NCBI GenBank assembly: GCA_019192445.1
Contig: JAHCMK010000002.1
Coordinates: forward strand, 124,001-188,000
Length of the DNA: 64,000 nt
DNA from: Oceanococcus sp. HetDA_MAG_MS8
GTDB lineage: Bacteria > Pseudomonadota > Gammaproteobacteria > Nevskiales > Oceanococcaceae
Direction of reading: 5' to 3'
Shown: piece by piece, positions 8,052 through 16,445 of the stretch
How positions within the stretch are numbered: position 1 is the stretch's first letter
How the letters are laid out: every line of letters starts with the position of its first letter
Notes under the pieces: generated by a model
What the model saw: only the letters and a program-made list of their open reading frames with translations
What the model was told of the DNA's origin: nothing
Database searches by the model: none
Translations under genes and position numbers: made by a program

Positions 8052-10088
8052 ATGACCATCATTTTTATTCTTGCCCTGATTGCCATGGGCGCCCTGCTCT
8101 TGCTGCCCTTTCGTCTTTGGGCGGCACAGCTATGGCCGGAGCTACCCGGCGGCACCGCAGCGCTAGTGATCGTGGCCGCAGCACTTCTATATGCGCTGGA
8201 ACATCTGCTGCGGCTTAGTCCCGTCGCGCTCTGGATCCTCTGGGCCACTTTTGCCCTAAGCGCGCTGTGGACGCAGCGCAGCAGCTTGGCTCAGCCTAGC
8301 CAGAAGTGGTTGGAAACTTTGGGCATACGCACGCCCTTGGCGGTGTGTGTCGCCCTGCTTTGCCTCATGTGGCCGCTGCTTTGGCGGGTTGCTTTCCCTA
8401 GCCTCTACGCCTCATCGGAAAAGCTCACCAATTTACTGTTCCTACAGAACTTCTTATTCGCCGATGGTCTGCCGGCCACTGATCGCTGGCTGCCTCCTTA
8501 TAAGTTCGACTTTTACTACCCGCTGCAGTACTACCTCATGAGCCTGCCTGGCCGCATGCTGAACCTCTCAGCAGGGCTCTTGTATCAATGTGGATTCGTA
8601 TTCTTCGTGGCCAGCACCTTGTATGCGGCCTTTAGCCTGGGCCGTCTCGCCTTAAGGCAACACACCATGGCATGGGTCCTGCCACTGGTTATGGGCTTTG
8701 CCGGCACGGGCGCAGGCCTCGTCAGCGTGATATGGCACTACCTCAAGCTCGGACAGGGACAAAACGCCGCATTCATCGCACTCACCACCGAAGCGCGCTT
8801 TAACGGCCAAGCCTTCTACAAAATTCTTGGCCAACCCAATCCTTTTAACAGCCCTCAGCTACCGCCCGAGCAACCACTGGAGTACTTTGCCTACCAAATC
8901 TTTCTCGGTGACTTCCATCCCACGCTGAGCGGATTTTTGCTGTTGATGGTGCTGTTGGGCGCCCTGTGGATATTGAGCCGTCCCCAGCCGGAATCTGAGG
9001 CACTGCCACTAGGGCAGCCGGCACTGCTGATGTTGTTAGGCGCCCTACCCCTCACCATGCTCGCCAGCAACTCCTGGCTATTCCCGCATATGGTGATGGT
9101 CACGGGCCTTTGGTTCTTATGGACGTATTGGCGAGACCGCAGCACACATGCCACATTGCATCGCCTTGCCTGGATGAGTGCAGGCGCAGCACTCAGCCTC
9201 GTCATCTTCTTCCCCGTGTTACAGGGACTTGCTGGACGCAGCCTGAATGTGGGCATGCGCTTAGTGCCCTGGGAATATCGAGGCAGCATCTGGCCCTACA
9301 TCATCCAGTTTTGGCCACTGTATGTGCTTATCGCACTCAGCCTCTGGCAACAACGCTTACGCCAAATTGGAGGGTTCATCGCCGCTTCCACATTGGTGCT
9401 GCTGCTCTTCAACGCCGTGTTCTACATGAACGACTTATCAGTCAACACTTACGAGCGCACCAACTCTGCCCTCAAGTGGTGGAACTGGACCTGGACCCTT
9501 GGCCTCATCGGCGGCCTTATCAGCCTGCTGAACGCCCAGCAGCTCTGGCTACGCCGCCTGAGTTACGCCATTGTGGGCCTACTACTGGCCAGCGCCATTC
9601 CCTTGCTGAATCAACTACTGCTGCACACCGGGGATGATGTGGGCAAGATTCAAGGCGATCATATCTACACGCGCGATGCTGCGAACAAATCGATAATCGA
9701 CCACCTGCGCCACCTCCCGCCCGGGATCGCACTTGAAGCCGTACGCGCAAACGCCTACGACGATTCTGGCGCGCTGTCGATGTGGGCCGAAAAAGCTATT
9801 TATCTGGGTTGGCCGGACCACCAATACACGTGGCGTGGCGGCATGAACGAAGTCGGCATACGCCGCGAAGCTATCGAAAAACTCTATTCCGGAAGCCTAG
9901 AAGCGGCGGACCAGTGGGCCATCAGCCGAGGTATTCGCTATATCTTATGGACACCTCGAGATTGTCGCGAGGGCGGCGGCCGAAGTGGATTCCTGAGAGT
10001 CGACACTACCCTCAAAACAGGCTACAGCTTCCAACGCACCGCTGACTGGGGTGATTGCCCGGTTGGCGTGTGGAAAAGACTTCCGTGA
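8052..10088 (+). CDS. DUF2298-like multi-pass membrane protein (possible GT-C glycosyltransferase)
   Basis: The 678-residue protein is mostly hydrophobic, with about 12-14 membrane segments and a soluble C-terminal region from about 545. The pattern SEKLTNLLFLQNFL, then D-x-W-LPPY followed by DFYYPLQYYL (about 118-158), and FLGDFHPTLSGF near 285-297, recall the DUF2298 family. Those proteins are GT-C-type integral membrane proteins whose best guess is sugar transfer from a lipid carrier on the periplasmic side. The C-terminal half with the sequence WAEKAIYLGWPDHQYTWRGG also recalls that family. The next genes (GtrA-like and a DPM1-like GT2) can make and flip polyprenyl-phosphate sugars, which would be a fitting donor. 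The family call is moderate; substrate and activity are inference. Confidence 0.7.
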   Translation: MTIIFILALIAMGALLLLPFRLWAAQLWPELPGGTAALVIVAAALLYALEHLLRLSPVALWILWATFALSALWTQRSSLAQPSQKWLETLGIRTPLAVCVALLCLMWPLLWRVAFPSLYASSEKLTNLLFLQNFLFADGLPATDRWLPPYKFDFYYPLQYYLMSLPGRMLNLSAGLLYQCGFVFFVASTLYAAFSLGRLALRQHTMAWVLPLVMGFAGTGAGLVSVIWHYLKLGQGQNAAFIALTTEARFNGQAFYKILGQPNPFNSPQLPPEQPLEYFAYQIFLGDFHPTLSGFLLLMVLLGALWILSRPQPESEALPLGQPALLMLLGALPLTMLASNSWLFPHMVMVTGLWFLWTYWRDRSTHATLHRLAWMSAGAALSLVIFFPVLQGLAGRSLNVGMRLVPWEYRGSIWPYIIQFWPLYVLIALSLWQQRLRQIGGFIAASTLVLLLFNAVFYMNDLSVNTYERTNSALKWWNWTWTLGLIGGLISLLNAQQLWLRRLSYAIVGLLLASAIPLLNQLLLHTGDDVGKIQGDHIYTRDAANKSIIDHLRHLPPGIALEAVRANAYDDSGALSMWAEKAIYLGWPDHQYTWRGGMNEVGIRREAIEKLYSGSLEAADQWAISRGIRYILWTPRDCREGGGRSGFLRVDTTLKTGYSFQRTADWGDCPVGVWKRLP

Positions 10089-10161
10089 CGCGGGCAAGCG
10101 AATGATGACCTGGAGCGGGAACCTGGACTGAGGCGTGGACACACCCGCAACTAAGGCGAAG

Positions 10162-10551
10162 ATGCGCCAGCCCTTCGTATTTCTATTCATGAGTGGCTTA
10201 GGCACGCTTGCGCACTATCTCGTTCTCTACCTGGTTGTTCAGCGCAGCCCAGAGGCGGCATGGCTGGGTTCTATAGCAGGTGCGAGCACGGGCTTAGTTG
10301 TTAATTATCATCTCCATGCCCGAGTGACCTTCGCAGGTAGCCCGCGGGGCCCGCGAGCTTTTCTACGCTTCGTTGCCGCAGCGGGCGCAGGGTTTATGAT
10401 GAACGCCCTATTAATGGCCCTCGGTTTACTGTGGAACTGGCATTGGCTGGGTGCGCAGGTTTTCGCGACATGTGGCGCGCTCATCTGCAACTACGCTCTG
10501 GCCAAACTGTGGGTGTTTAACAAACCACTGTTGGCAAAGGAAAGCGAGTAA
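10162..10551 (+). CDS. GtrA family membrane protein
   Basis: GtrA-like proteins are small four-helix membrane proteins, thought to move polyprenyl-phosphate-linked sugars across the inner membrane. The 129-residue product has four hydrophobic helices and the typical beginning QPFVFLFMSGLGTLAHY, the NYHLHARVTF motif near 50-59, and a final C-N-Y-A-L-A-K-L-W-V-F segment. The ATG is chosen over an upstream GTG (10135) because AAGG lies five bases before it. It sits five bases upstream of a GT2 gene of the type usually paired with GtrA, and downstream of the DUF2298-like protein, so the three are probably one functional set. Confidence 0.9.
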   Translation: MRQPFVFLFMSGLGTLAHYLVLYLVVQRSPEAAWLGSIAGASTGLVVNYHLHARVTFAGSPRGPRAFLRFVAAAGAGFMMNALLMALGLLWNWHWLGAQVFATCGALICNYALAKLWVFNKPLLAKESE

Positions 10552-10556
10552 CGCGT

Positions 10557-11519
10557 ATGGCATTAGCGCAACAACCAGACCTCAGCGTCGTTGTTCCAAT
10601 GTACAACGAAGCCAGTGTGCTAAGCCTCTTCTGGAAGCGGCTTAGCTCCGTGCTCGCCGGAATGCCGGAAGTACGGACCGAAATAGTGTTTGTTGACGAT
10701 GGATCGCGTGACGATAGCGCCAAGCGTGTATCCATACTGCAAAAACAAGACTCTCGAATACGTCTACTGGTGCTGTCCCGCAATTTCGGCAAAGAGGCCG
10801 CCATGACAGCTGGCTTGGATCACTGCCGTGGTGATCGCGTGCTGATCATTGATGCCGACCTTCAAGACCCGCCGGAACTCCTGCCAAAGATGTGGGCATT
10901 AGCGAATGAGGGCTTCGACGTTGTCATACCGCAGCGCACAGCCCGTCCTGGAGAAACAGCGTCCAAGGTCTTCTTCTCCGAGGCGTTTTACTGGTTTATG
11001 CGCAGGATCCGCGCCAATGTCACTCTCACATCAGGAACGGGGGATTTTCGTTTGTTCTCGCGAGAGGCGGTAGACGCGATCAAGCAGCTGCGCGAACAGA
11101 ACCGGTTCATGAAGGGAATTTTCGATTGGGTTGGCTATAAAAGAGTATTCCTCCCCTATCAGCGCGAACCAAGAGCGCGCGGCCTGAGCAAGTTCAACTT
11201 CTTCAGCTTGCTTGGGCTTGCAATCAACGGTATTACCTCTTTCTCCACTGCGCCGCTAAAGCTTGCGACGATAGCTGGCTGTGTTGCCGCGCTCTCGGCA
11301 TTTGCCTTTGGCGTCTACATCATCTGCAAAACGCTGATCTACGGGGACCCTGTTAGGGGTTTCCCTACGCTAGCAGTTACAATTTTGTTCTCCTCTGGCG
11401 TACAGCTATTGACCATCGGAATCCTCGGCGAATACATCGGGAGGATCTACAATGAAGTGAAAGGACGTCCGCTTTACGTATGCAAAGCCGCAGAGCACAG
11501 CGCAGATTCATCGGCGTAA
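10557..11519 (+). CDS. GtrB/DPM1-like GT2 glycosyltransferase with C-terminal membrane helices
   Basis: It probably transfers a sugar from a nucleotide sugar to undecaprenyl phosphate at the inner face of the inner membrane. The 320 residues begin with a GT2 fold: LSVVVPMYNEA at 9-19, FVDDGS at 45-50, RNFGKEAAMTAGL at 75-87, DADLQDPPE at 99-107, and GTGDFRLFS near 160-168. Two C-terminal membrane segments lie at about 235-260 and 270-292, as in GtrB and ArnC-type enzymes. It follows the GtrA-like gene by five bases. Its 3' end overlaps the next small ORF by 40 bases in another frame. Confidence 0.93.
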   Translation: MALAQQPDLSVVVPMYNEASVLSLFWKRLSSVLAGMPEVRTEIVFVDDGSRDDSAKRVSILQKQDSRIRLLVLSRNFGKEAAMTAGLDHCRGDRVLIIDADLQDPPELLPKMWALANEGFDVVIPQRTARPGETASKVFFSEAFYWFMRRIRANVTLTSGTGDFRLFSREAVDAIKQLREQNRFMKGIFDWVGYKRVFLPYQREPRARGLSKFNFFSLLGLAINGITSFSTAPLKLATIAGCVAALSAFAFGVYIICKTLIYGDPVRGFPTLAVTILFSSGVQLLTIGILGEYIGRIYNEVKGRPLYVCKAAEHSADSSA

Positions 11520-11803
11520 CGGTATTCATGATGTCAGCCTCCGCCATGGCGGCCGATGAGCGCAAATCCTTGCGCGATTACGGCATCGAAGGCTTCTACG
11601 CTCAGCGCGATGTGGCACATACTGTGCTTGTAGGATATGGGTTTGCCGGCCCCAACGGGGTTGCATCACCATTAGCCAAGGTTGGCACGCAGCTGTTGCT
11701 GATGTTCAGTGGCGGCGGGGCTGTCATTGGTGACGTGCTGACCAAGAAGCCTGCAACACAATCAGCTGAGGACGCCAAGTCGGCGATTGCGCCTGACAAC
11801 TAG
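11480..11803 (+). CDS. Small secreted protein of unknown function
   Basis: I do not recognise this 107-residue protein. It starts with a basic n-region (MQSRRAQRR) and a hydrophobic core ending SASAMA before ADERKS, a good signal peptide with cleavage near residue 24. The mature part is about 83 residues with a hydrophobic stretch GTQLLLMFSGGGAVIGDVL near 71-89 and a polar tail. It overlaps the end of the GT2 gene by 40 bases; an internal ATG at 11528 would remove the overlap but spoil the signal peptide. It precedes the GfcA-like gene and may belong with that group. Confidence 0.65.
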   Translation: MQSRRAQRRFIGVTVFMMSASAMAADERKSLRDYGIEGFYAQRDVAHTVLVGYGFAGPNGVASPLAKVGTQLLLMFSGGGAVIGDVLTKKPATQSAEDAKSAIAPDN

Positions 11804-11888
11804 AACTTATTTACGGGTTTGTTTGTCGACAAGCCAGCCCACATCACCTAGACTTACGTTAGAACAACGCATTGGGGAAGGTTCCTGA

Positions 11889-12491
11889 ATGAAAACGAGG
11901 ACAGCATTGGCGCTATCCGTAGCGCTTGGAGTTGCTCCGGCATTGGTAGTTGGCCCAGTTTGGACAACGCAAGCGCAAGCCGCTCAGTCGAGCGCACTCA
12001 CTCTTGCCCAGGCTCAATCTGTGGCAAGCGAGCTCGGCATGCCTGTGGAAAGCGCATTAGAGGCGGGTTATATGACCCAAAGCGCTCAGGGCTACTTTGT
12101 AACGCGCTCAGGCGCTAATGCGCTACTCGCAGCGATGCAGGGTTCGGGAGCCGTTGCTGCTCAAACCAGTCTTCTGGGACTTAGCCAGGCTGAGCTCGTC
12201 GCCATTCTTTCTGGTGTTCTGGGTTTTGGTATCGTGATCCTCTCAGATGATGATTCTGATGGCCGTGCTCCCGGACCAACGGTGACGCCGACAGTTACGC
12301 CAACCCCAACGGTCACGCCAACTCCGACGGTTACGCCAACCCCAACGGTTACGCCAACCCCAACGGTTACGCCAACTCCAACGGTTACGCCAAGCCCAAC
12401 ATTGCAGCCGCCGCCGTCGACTACCACTACGACTACAACGACGACGACGACGACGACCTCTACCTCAACGTCTGCATCTGGCACGCGGTAG
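11889..12491 (+). CDS. Thr-rich anchored protein resembling GfcA/YjbE
   Basis: The 200-residue protein has a signal peptide (about 1-31), a small folded region to about 95, a hydrophobic segment SQAELVAILSGVLGFGIVIL at 99-118, an acidic DDDSDG, a TPTPTV repeat region (131-170) and a poly-Thr tail ending STSTSASGTR. E. coli GfcA and YjbE are also short secreted or membrane proteins ending in runs of Thr/Ser. The resemblance is in composition and layout, not in detailed alignment. The genes that follow (YjbH/GfcD-like and a lipoprotein) support the match. AAGG lies eight bases before the ATG. A strong terminator follows, which would lower expression of the next gene relative to this one. Confidence 0.7.
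   Translation: MKTRTALALSVALGVAPALVVGPVWTTQAQAAQSSALTLAQAQSVASELGMPVESALEAGYMTQSAQGYFVTRSGANALLAAMQGSGAVAAQTSLLGLSQAELVAILSGVLGFGIVILSDDDSDGRAPGPTVTPTVTPTPTVTPTPTVTPTPTVTPTPTVTPTPTVTPSPTLQPPPSTTTTTTTTTTTTTSTSTSASGTR
12297..12403 (+). repeat. In-frame 18-bp tandem repeat coding Thr-Pro-Thr-Val-Thr-Pro units
   Basis: Five full units of an 18-base repeat (consensus ACGCCAACCCCAACGGTT) run from 12297 to 12386, followed by a decayed partial unit. The unit is a multiple of three, so copy-number change would lengthen or shorten the stalk without shifting the frame. Confidence 0.9.
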
Positions 12492-12505
12492 GTTCAACAC
12501 GAAAG

Positions 12506-12534
12506 AAAAAGGCCGGGTCTCCGGCCTTTTTTTT
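12506..12534 (+). terminator. Rho-independent terminator after the GfcA-like gene
   Basis: The stem AAAAAGGCCGG/CCGGCCTTTTT has a four-base loop and ends in eight T. It lies 15 bases after the stop codon and 58 bases before the YjbH-like start, so it may act as a partial terminator inside an operon. Confidence 0.88.
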
Positions 12535-12549
12535 GCAGTAAGTAATGAC

Positions 12550-12572
12550 CCGAGTCGTACTTTTCGACTCGG
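12550..12572. promoter_or_regulatory. Perfect dyad in the leader of the YjbH-like gene
   Basis: CCGAGTCG and CGACTCGG flank a seven-base loop, ending 19 bases before the ATG. There is no T tract, so it is not a terminator. It could be an operator or an mRNA hairpin beside a weak ribosome-binding site. Confidence 0.4.
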
Positions 12573-12591
12573 AAACTATTGAGTTTCAACT

Positions 12592-14685
12592 ATGCGGCGT
12601 AGTGCATTAGCTCTTGCACTTCTTGGCCACTCTTTAGCGGCGTTTGCTGGGTCTTATGCGGACGTGGGCGCAATGTTGTACGGAGCGCCTGGCTGGCTGC
12701 AAACACCTGTTGCGACAATGCCAGACGAGGGAACGGTGAGTTTCTCTTTGGCACATGAGCTACCGTACCGGAACTTGTCCTTGGGAATGCAGGTTTTCCC
12801 TTGGTTAAATTTCGCCGCACGTTATACCGCCATCGACGATAGGCCCTACGGACGCGGAGTTGACCAGTCCTACAAGGACAAAGGTTTCGACGTTGTTCTC
12901 CGCCCCATTAGTGAAACGAAGTGGCGCCCCGGCATCGCTATCGGATTACTTGACCTCGCTGGTACTGGTTTCTTCAGTTCTGAGTACTTAGTTGCGACCA
13001 AATCTATTCAGAGTTTCACCTACAGCCTAGGCATTGGTTGGGGTCGACTCGGACAGTCGGGGGATTTTGACAATCCCGCGGCCGAGATCGCAGCTTCATT
13101 GGCGGAGCCTCGTCAGGGCTTTGATGGTGTCAGCGAGGGCGGAACACTTATCGCCGACAATTGGTTCTCCGGACCAAGTGTAGGGCTGTTTGGTTCTGTT
13201 GCTTGGCGTAGCCCCACGCGCCGCTGGGCCGTCGTTGCTGAATGGGATGGCAACACCTACGACAACGGTGTGGGAAACACCCGCACTAGTAATAACGAGC
13301 CTGCCTTCGACCGAATCATATCCCACACTAGGCTCAATTTCGGCGTCCGCTGGCGCATGCGGCCAGGCGTCGACCTGACGGCGAGTTATGTGCGCGGCGA
13401 CACTTTAGCCATTGGCCTACGCTTTCACTCAAACTTCCGCAGCCAGCGGATTGTTGCTCGCCAGCCCCTCCCCAGCATGTACCTGGAGCCAGTTCAGAGA
13501 AAGAACGACGTGAGTCAGTGGCAAGATGCCATGTGGAACTTCAACGTCCCTCCCCACACAATTGCTCTCTCCAGTACACAGGCCGAACTTGAAGTGGCGA
13601 TGGAAGGTTCAGGGCGATTTTTAGAGGACGGACTTGCGGCCGCCAGACTGACCTTCTTCGCTTTCCCTGCGCTCGAGGGCGTCACGGTAAATAGCGTACG
13701 CGCGGGAATGCCCGTAGGCAAAGTCGTATTCGATCGAGAAGAGGTTGAAGCGCACAATAGGGGCGACATCTCTTGGGTTGAACTGCACGACCGAGTGGAC
13801 ATTACTGACGCCGAAATCCCTAAGCAGGATAGCGTGCCTAGATTACAAACGCAGTCCTTATTGAAATATCCAACACTCTCAACGCAACTCACCCCTGCGC
13901 TGCGCTCTAATATCGGCGGCCTAGACGGATTCTTCCTCACCGACGTGCAAATTAAACCTGGCGTTCGACTGCAATTGACACGTAACCATAGCGTTTCATC
14001 AACTCTTGGCATCCGAGTTTTTGGCTCATTAGACAATGTGCAGCCACGCAATACCAGTGTTCTACCCAATGTCAGGTCCCAACTAGAGCGGTATCAATCA
14101 ACGTCCGGCGCGGCCTACCTCGAAACCTTAGAGTGGAACTCATTTATTAAAGGCCCGAAACCTTTCTACTTTAAATTTGCGGCGGGCATATTGGAGGAAA
14201 TGTTTGGCGGAGCTTACTTTGAAGCGCTATACAATCCTTTTGGTTCGCGTTTCGCGGTCAGCGCCGACATCGCCTACGTACGACAACGAGATTTCGACCA
14301 ACGCTTCAGCTTCTTGGACTACAGCGTCGCCACAGGCCATGTCACCGCCCATTGGCGTACTCCCTATAAAGGCGTACAAGTCGATTTGAGTGCGGGGCGT
14401 TACCTTGCAAAGGATGTGGGGGCGACATTACGTGTTTCTAGAACCTTCGCATCAGGATTTGCCGCCGGGGTGTTCGCGAGCAAAACGAATGTCAGCGCTG
14501 AGGAGTTTGGCGAAGGCAGTTTCGATAAAGGCTTTTTCTTATCCATTCCATTCTCTGGCTTCGATCCTAGAGCCACTCGTGGGGCGGTTAGCCTTGACTA
14601 CCGCTTCCTGACCCGCGACGGTGCGCAAAAGCTGCAGATCAACCGCCGCCTCATTGACGAAGTCGGCTTCGCCCAACCGCATTAG
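12592..14685 (+). CDS. YjbH/GfcD-like outer-membrane protein
   Basis: The 697 residues match the length of E. coli YjbH and GfcD (about 698). These are predicted outer-membrane beta-barrel proteins linked to exopolysaccharide or group 4 capsule export. A signal peptide spans 1-19 (AFA then GSYADV). The N-terminal domain shows the expected pattern: YGAPGWLQTPVA near 30-41, GTVSFSLAHELPY, and the segment GIAIGLLDLAGTGFFSSEYLVA near 121-142. Alternating polar and aromatic residues characteristic of barrel strands fill the last 250 residues. It lies downstream of the GfcA-like gene and nine bases before a lipoprotein gene, so the three mimic gfcA, gfcD and gfcB. A second member of this family lies at 23672-25777. 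The mechanism in export is unknown for the family. Confidence 0.88.
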   Translation: MRRSALALALLGHSLAAFAGSYADVGAMLYGAPGWLQTPVATMPDEGTVSFSLAHELPYRNLSLGMQVFPWLNFAARYTAIDDRPYGRGVDQSYKDKGFDVVLRPISETKWRPGIAIGLLDLAGTGFFSSEYLVATKSIQSFTYSLGIGWGRLGQSGDFDNPAAEIAASLAEPRQGFDGVSEGGTLIADNWFSGPSVGLFGSVAWRSPTRRWAVVAEWDGNTYDNGVGNTRTSNNEPAFDRIISHTRLNFGVRWRMRPGVDLTASYVRGDTLAIGLRFHSNFRSQRIVARQPLPSMYLEPVQRKNDVSQWQDAMWNFNVPPHTIALSSTQAELEVAMEGSGRFLEDGLAAARLTFFAFPALEGVTVNSVRAGMPVGKVVFDREEVEAHNRGDISWVELHDRVDITDAEIPKQDSVPRLQTQSLLKYPTLSTQLTPALRSNIGGLDGFFLTDVQIKPGVRLQLTRNHSVSSTLGIRVFGSLDNVQPRNTSVLPNVRSQLERYQSTSGAAYLETLEWNSFIKGPKPFYFKFAAGILEEMFGGAYFEALYNPFGSRFAVSADIAYVRQRDFDQRFSFLDYSVATGHVTAHWRTPYKGVQVDLSAGRYLAKDVGATLRVSRTFASGFAAGVFASKTNVSAEEFGEGSFDKGFFLSIPFSGFDPRATRGAVSLDYRFLTRDGAQKLQINRRLIDEVGFAQPH

Positions 14686-14694
14686 GACAGCCTC

Positions 14695-15339
14695 ATGATC
14701 GAAAGACTCTTCGTTATGTGCGTCCTCTGCGTGACCGTCAGTTCATGCGCATTCGTTGATCGCCTTGCATCTCGAACACCCTCTTCTACAGCGGATAAGG
14801 CATTCCGCTACAGCAACGAAACCTTTGATTCATTGAACCTGGACTACTCTGTCATCGTTGAACCAGGACGAGGCTTTTCGTCAGACGACACAATTACGCC
14901 CATGCTATTGGCGGAGCCGAAGACTCCCTATGGTGACCTGTGGATGGGGTCCTACGGCCGTGTTTACGGTTTAACACCCAACGGACCCGCGTTAGTTGAT
15001 GGTTTCAACCACTCGTCCTACCGACTGCAAGAAGCGGTAGCTACTGAGCCGGACGACCAACTCAAACGCATCACGACCACAAACGACACACTACTCACAC
15101 GAATGGAGGAATTCACAATCATGCCTTCAGAGATGTGCAGCAGGTACTGTGAGTTCGTGACAGACTGCCAGGCGCTCATGTATTCATTATATGACAGCAC
15201 ATCAGGCTGGAAACGCCTGGACGTGACGGTTGTAAAGTCAGGTTCGACTGTTGTGTACACACGATCCAGCGACCCTAATAATGGCTTTGCGTCCCTTGAG
15301 TGGGTTTACCCTAGTCAACATTGGTGTCCTGAAAGCTGA
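14695..15339 (+). CDS. Lipoprotein, possibly YjbF/GfcB-like
   Basis: The 214-residue protein has a lipoprotein signal with lipobox VSSC, placing the lipidated Cys at residue 18. The mature part is mixed alpha/beta without clear repeats. The segment GDLWMGSYGRVYGLTPNG near 82-99 resembles the LW...dG...t..G strand pattern of YjbF/GfcB lipoproteins. The C-terminal segment around FASLEWVYPSQ sits where those proteins have a similar aromatic strand. Overall identity looks low, so the assignment leans on position directly after a YjbH/GfcD-like gene. It has four Cys besides the lipobox, two of them in SEMCSRYCEF, which may form disulfides. AGGA lies about seven bases upstream of the start. Confidence 0.6.
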   Translation: MIERLFVMCVLCVTVSSCAFVDRLASRTPSSTADKAFRYSNETFDSLNLDYSVIVEPGRGFSSDDTITPMLLAEPKTPYGDLWMGSYGRVYGLTPNGPALVDGFNHSSYRLQEAVATEPDDQLKRITTTNDTLLTRMEEFTIMPSEMCSRYCEFVTDCQALMYSLYDSTSGWKRLDVTVVKSGSTVVYTRSSDPNNGFASLEWVYPSQHWCPES

Positions 15340-15341
15340 GC

Positions 15342-16445
15342 TCAGGAATTCCCGAATAGCTTGCCCAGCACTTCTTTCTGACGATCGTTGAGGCGACGAT
15401 GCGCGAGTTGTTGGTGAATCACCTGAGCCGAAGCAGAGTAACCGTGCTCCATGAGCCGTCGGATCATCCGCAGAGCAAGTGTCGTGGGGATATGATCTTT
15501 GCTATCTGCCATTCCAGCAAAATATGGAACAACACTGCTATTCACAAAGTCTGAGACGTCCGCATGATCACCCTGGGCTAGCCGTAGATTCAGCCTGAGC
15601 ATCATAGCCCTACGATGTGTTGCTTGTTGAACTTCTTGGACATCGAATATCTGGAGTTCAGTGGCATGCTTCTGGTACATCAGGGAGACACAATGCTCAG
15701 CGACCTTTGGACGGCCACTTGCTAACGCCCTTTCAGCGAGTTCTGCCAAGTAGGTCGCAGACCTGTGCCGTCGCGCCCTCGATGCAAGTATCTTGTGTGC
15801 CTCTGCCTCGCAAGCGTCATTGCAGAGCAGCCCAAACAGAGCGCTCCCAAGTCCAAGCTCGTCAAGCACCCTAGCAACGCCATGGCCATAGTGATTTAAC
15901 GGAAGAGCTGTACGAGTGTGAGTGCCATGGAGCTTAAGAAGAGATTCCGCATGCAGAATGTCTGGCGTGTGAGGATCATACAAGACTGCAAGCCGTCGAC
16001 ATAATATTGACTGTGTAGAATCGGGCCAAAACATCGACTCTAAACCATTTTTGTAGCGCCCTAGGCGACGGTCTAAGCCAGCATCACGGTGGGCGATAGG
16101 CCCACTCAACACGAGCACGGGAAAGTGGACGAATCGACTCAGCCATATGGTCATTGGACAACCCGCAGAGAAACCAATGGCCCCAATAAGGTCAGCGCGA
16201 GACTTCAGAAAAGCCAAAAGCTCATCGGTCACGTCCGAAGGCAAGTCTATAAAGTTGTTCCCGGCTATTGATACCAGTTCAAGTGTGTCGTATCCAAGGT
16301 GGCCAGCATAGGCAACACCTGGGCCGTCTGTTGTCATGGACGAGCCACCTAATCCAGTTGCCACAACAATTAACCCACGACTTGCTCCGGTCTGACTGGG
16401 CTTAAAGGTAATTCTCGATGTTGTGGATCGCCAGAAGTGCCGCAT
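15342..16445 (-). CDS. Alpha/beta-hydrolase-like protein with helical C-terminal extension
   Basis: The first 200 residues fit an alpha/beta-hydrolase: strand RGLIVVATGLGG near 23-34, the nucleophile elbow GFSAG at 91-95 with Ser93, a possible acid in LYDPHTPD near 155-162, and His in NHYGHG near 184-189. The remaining 165 residues are helical and polar, with repeated Ala/Leu/Arg patterns that recall TPR-like helices. No signal peptide is seen, so it is probably cytosolic. Catalysis is suggested but the substrate is unknown. The gene is convergent with the lipoprotein gene, two bases apart, and stands alone on its strand. It could be an enzyme acting on an acyl or acetyl group of the surface polymer (inference). 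Confidence 0.6.
   Translation of the reverse strand: MRHFWRSTTSRITFKPSQTGASRGLIVVATGLGGSSMTTDGPGVAYAGHLGYDTLELVSIAGNNFIDLPSDVTDELLAFLKSRADLIGAIGFSAGCPMTIWLSRFVHFPVLVLSGPIAHRDAGLDRRLGRYKNGLESMFWPDSTQSILCRRLAVLYDPHTPDILHAESLLKLHGTHTRTALPLNHYGHGVARVLDELGLGSALFGLLCNDACEAEAHKILASRARRHRSATYLAELAERALASGRPKVAEHCVSLMYQKHATELQIFDVQEVQQATHRRAMMLRLNLRLAQGDHADVSDFVNSSVVPYFAGMADSKDHIPTTLALRMIRRLMEHGYSASAQVIHQQLAHRRLNDRQKEVLGKLFGNS

Noticed and set aside
11823-11832. TTGTCGACAA palindrome upstream of the GfcA-like gene as an operator
   Set aside because: A ten-base palindrome of this kind is expected by chance and no second copy with the same geometry was found.
12297-12403. CRISPR-like array of short repeats
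   Set aside because: The repeats are contiguous 18-base coding units without spacers.
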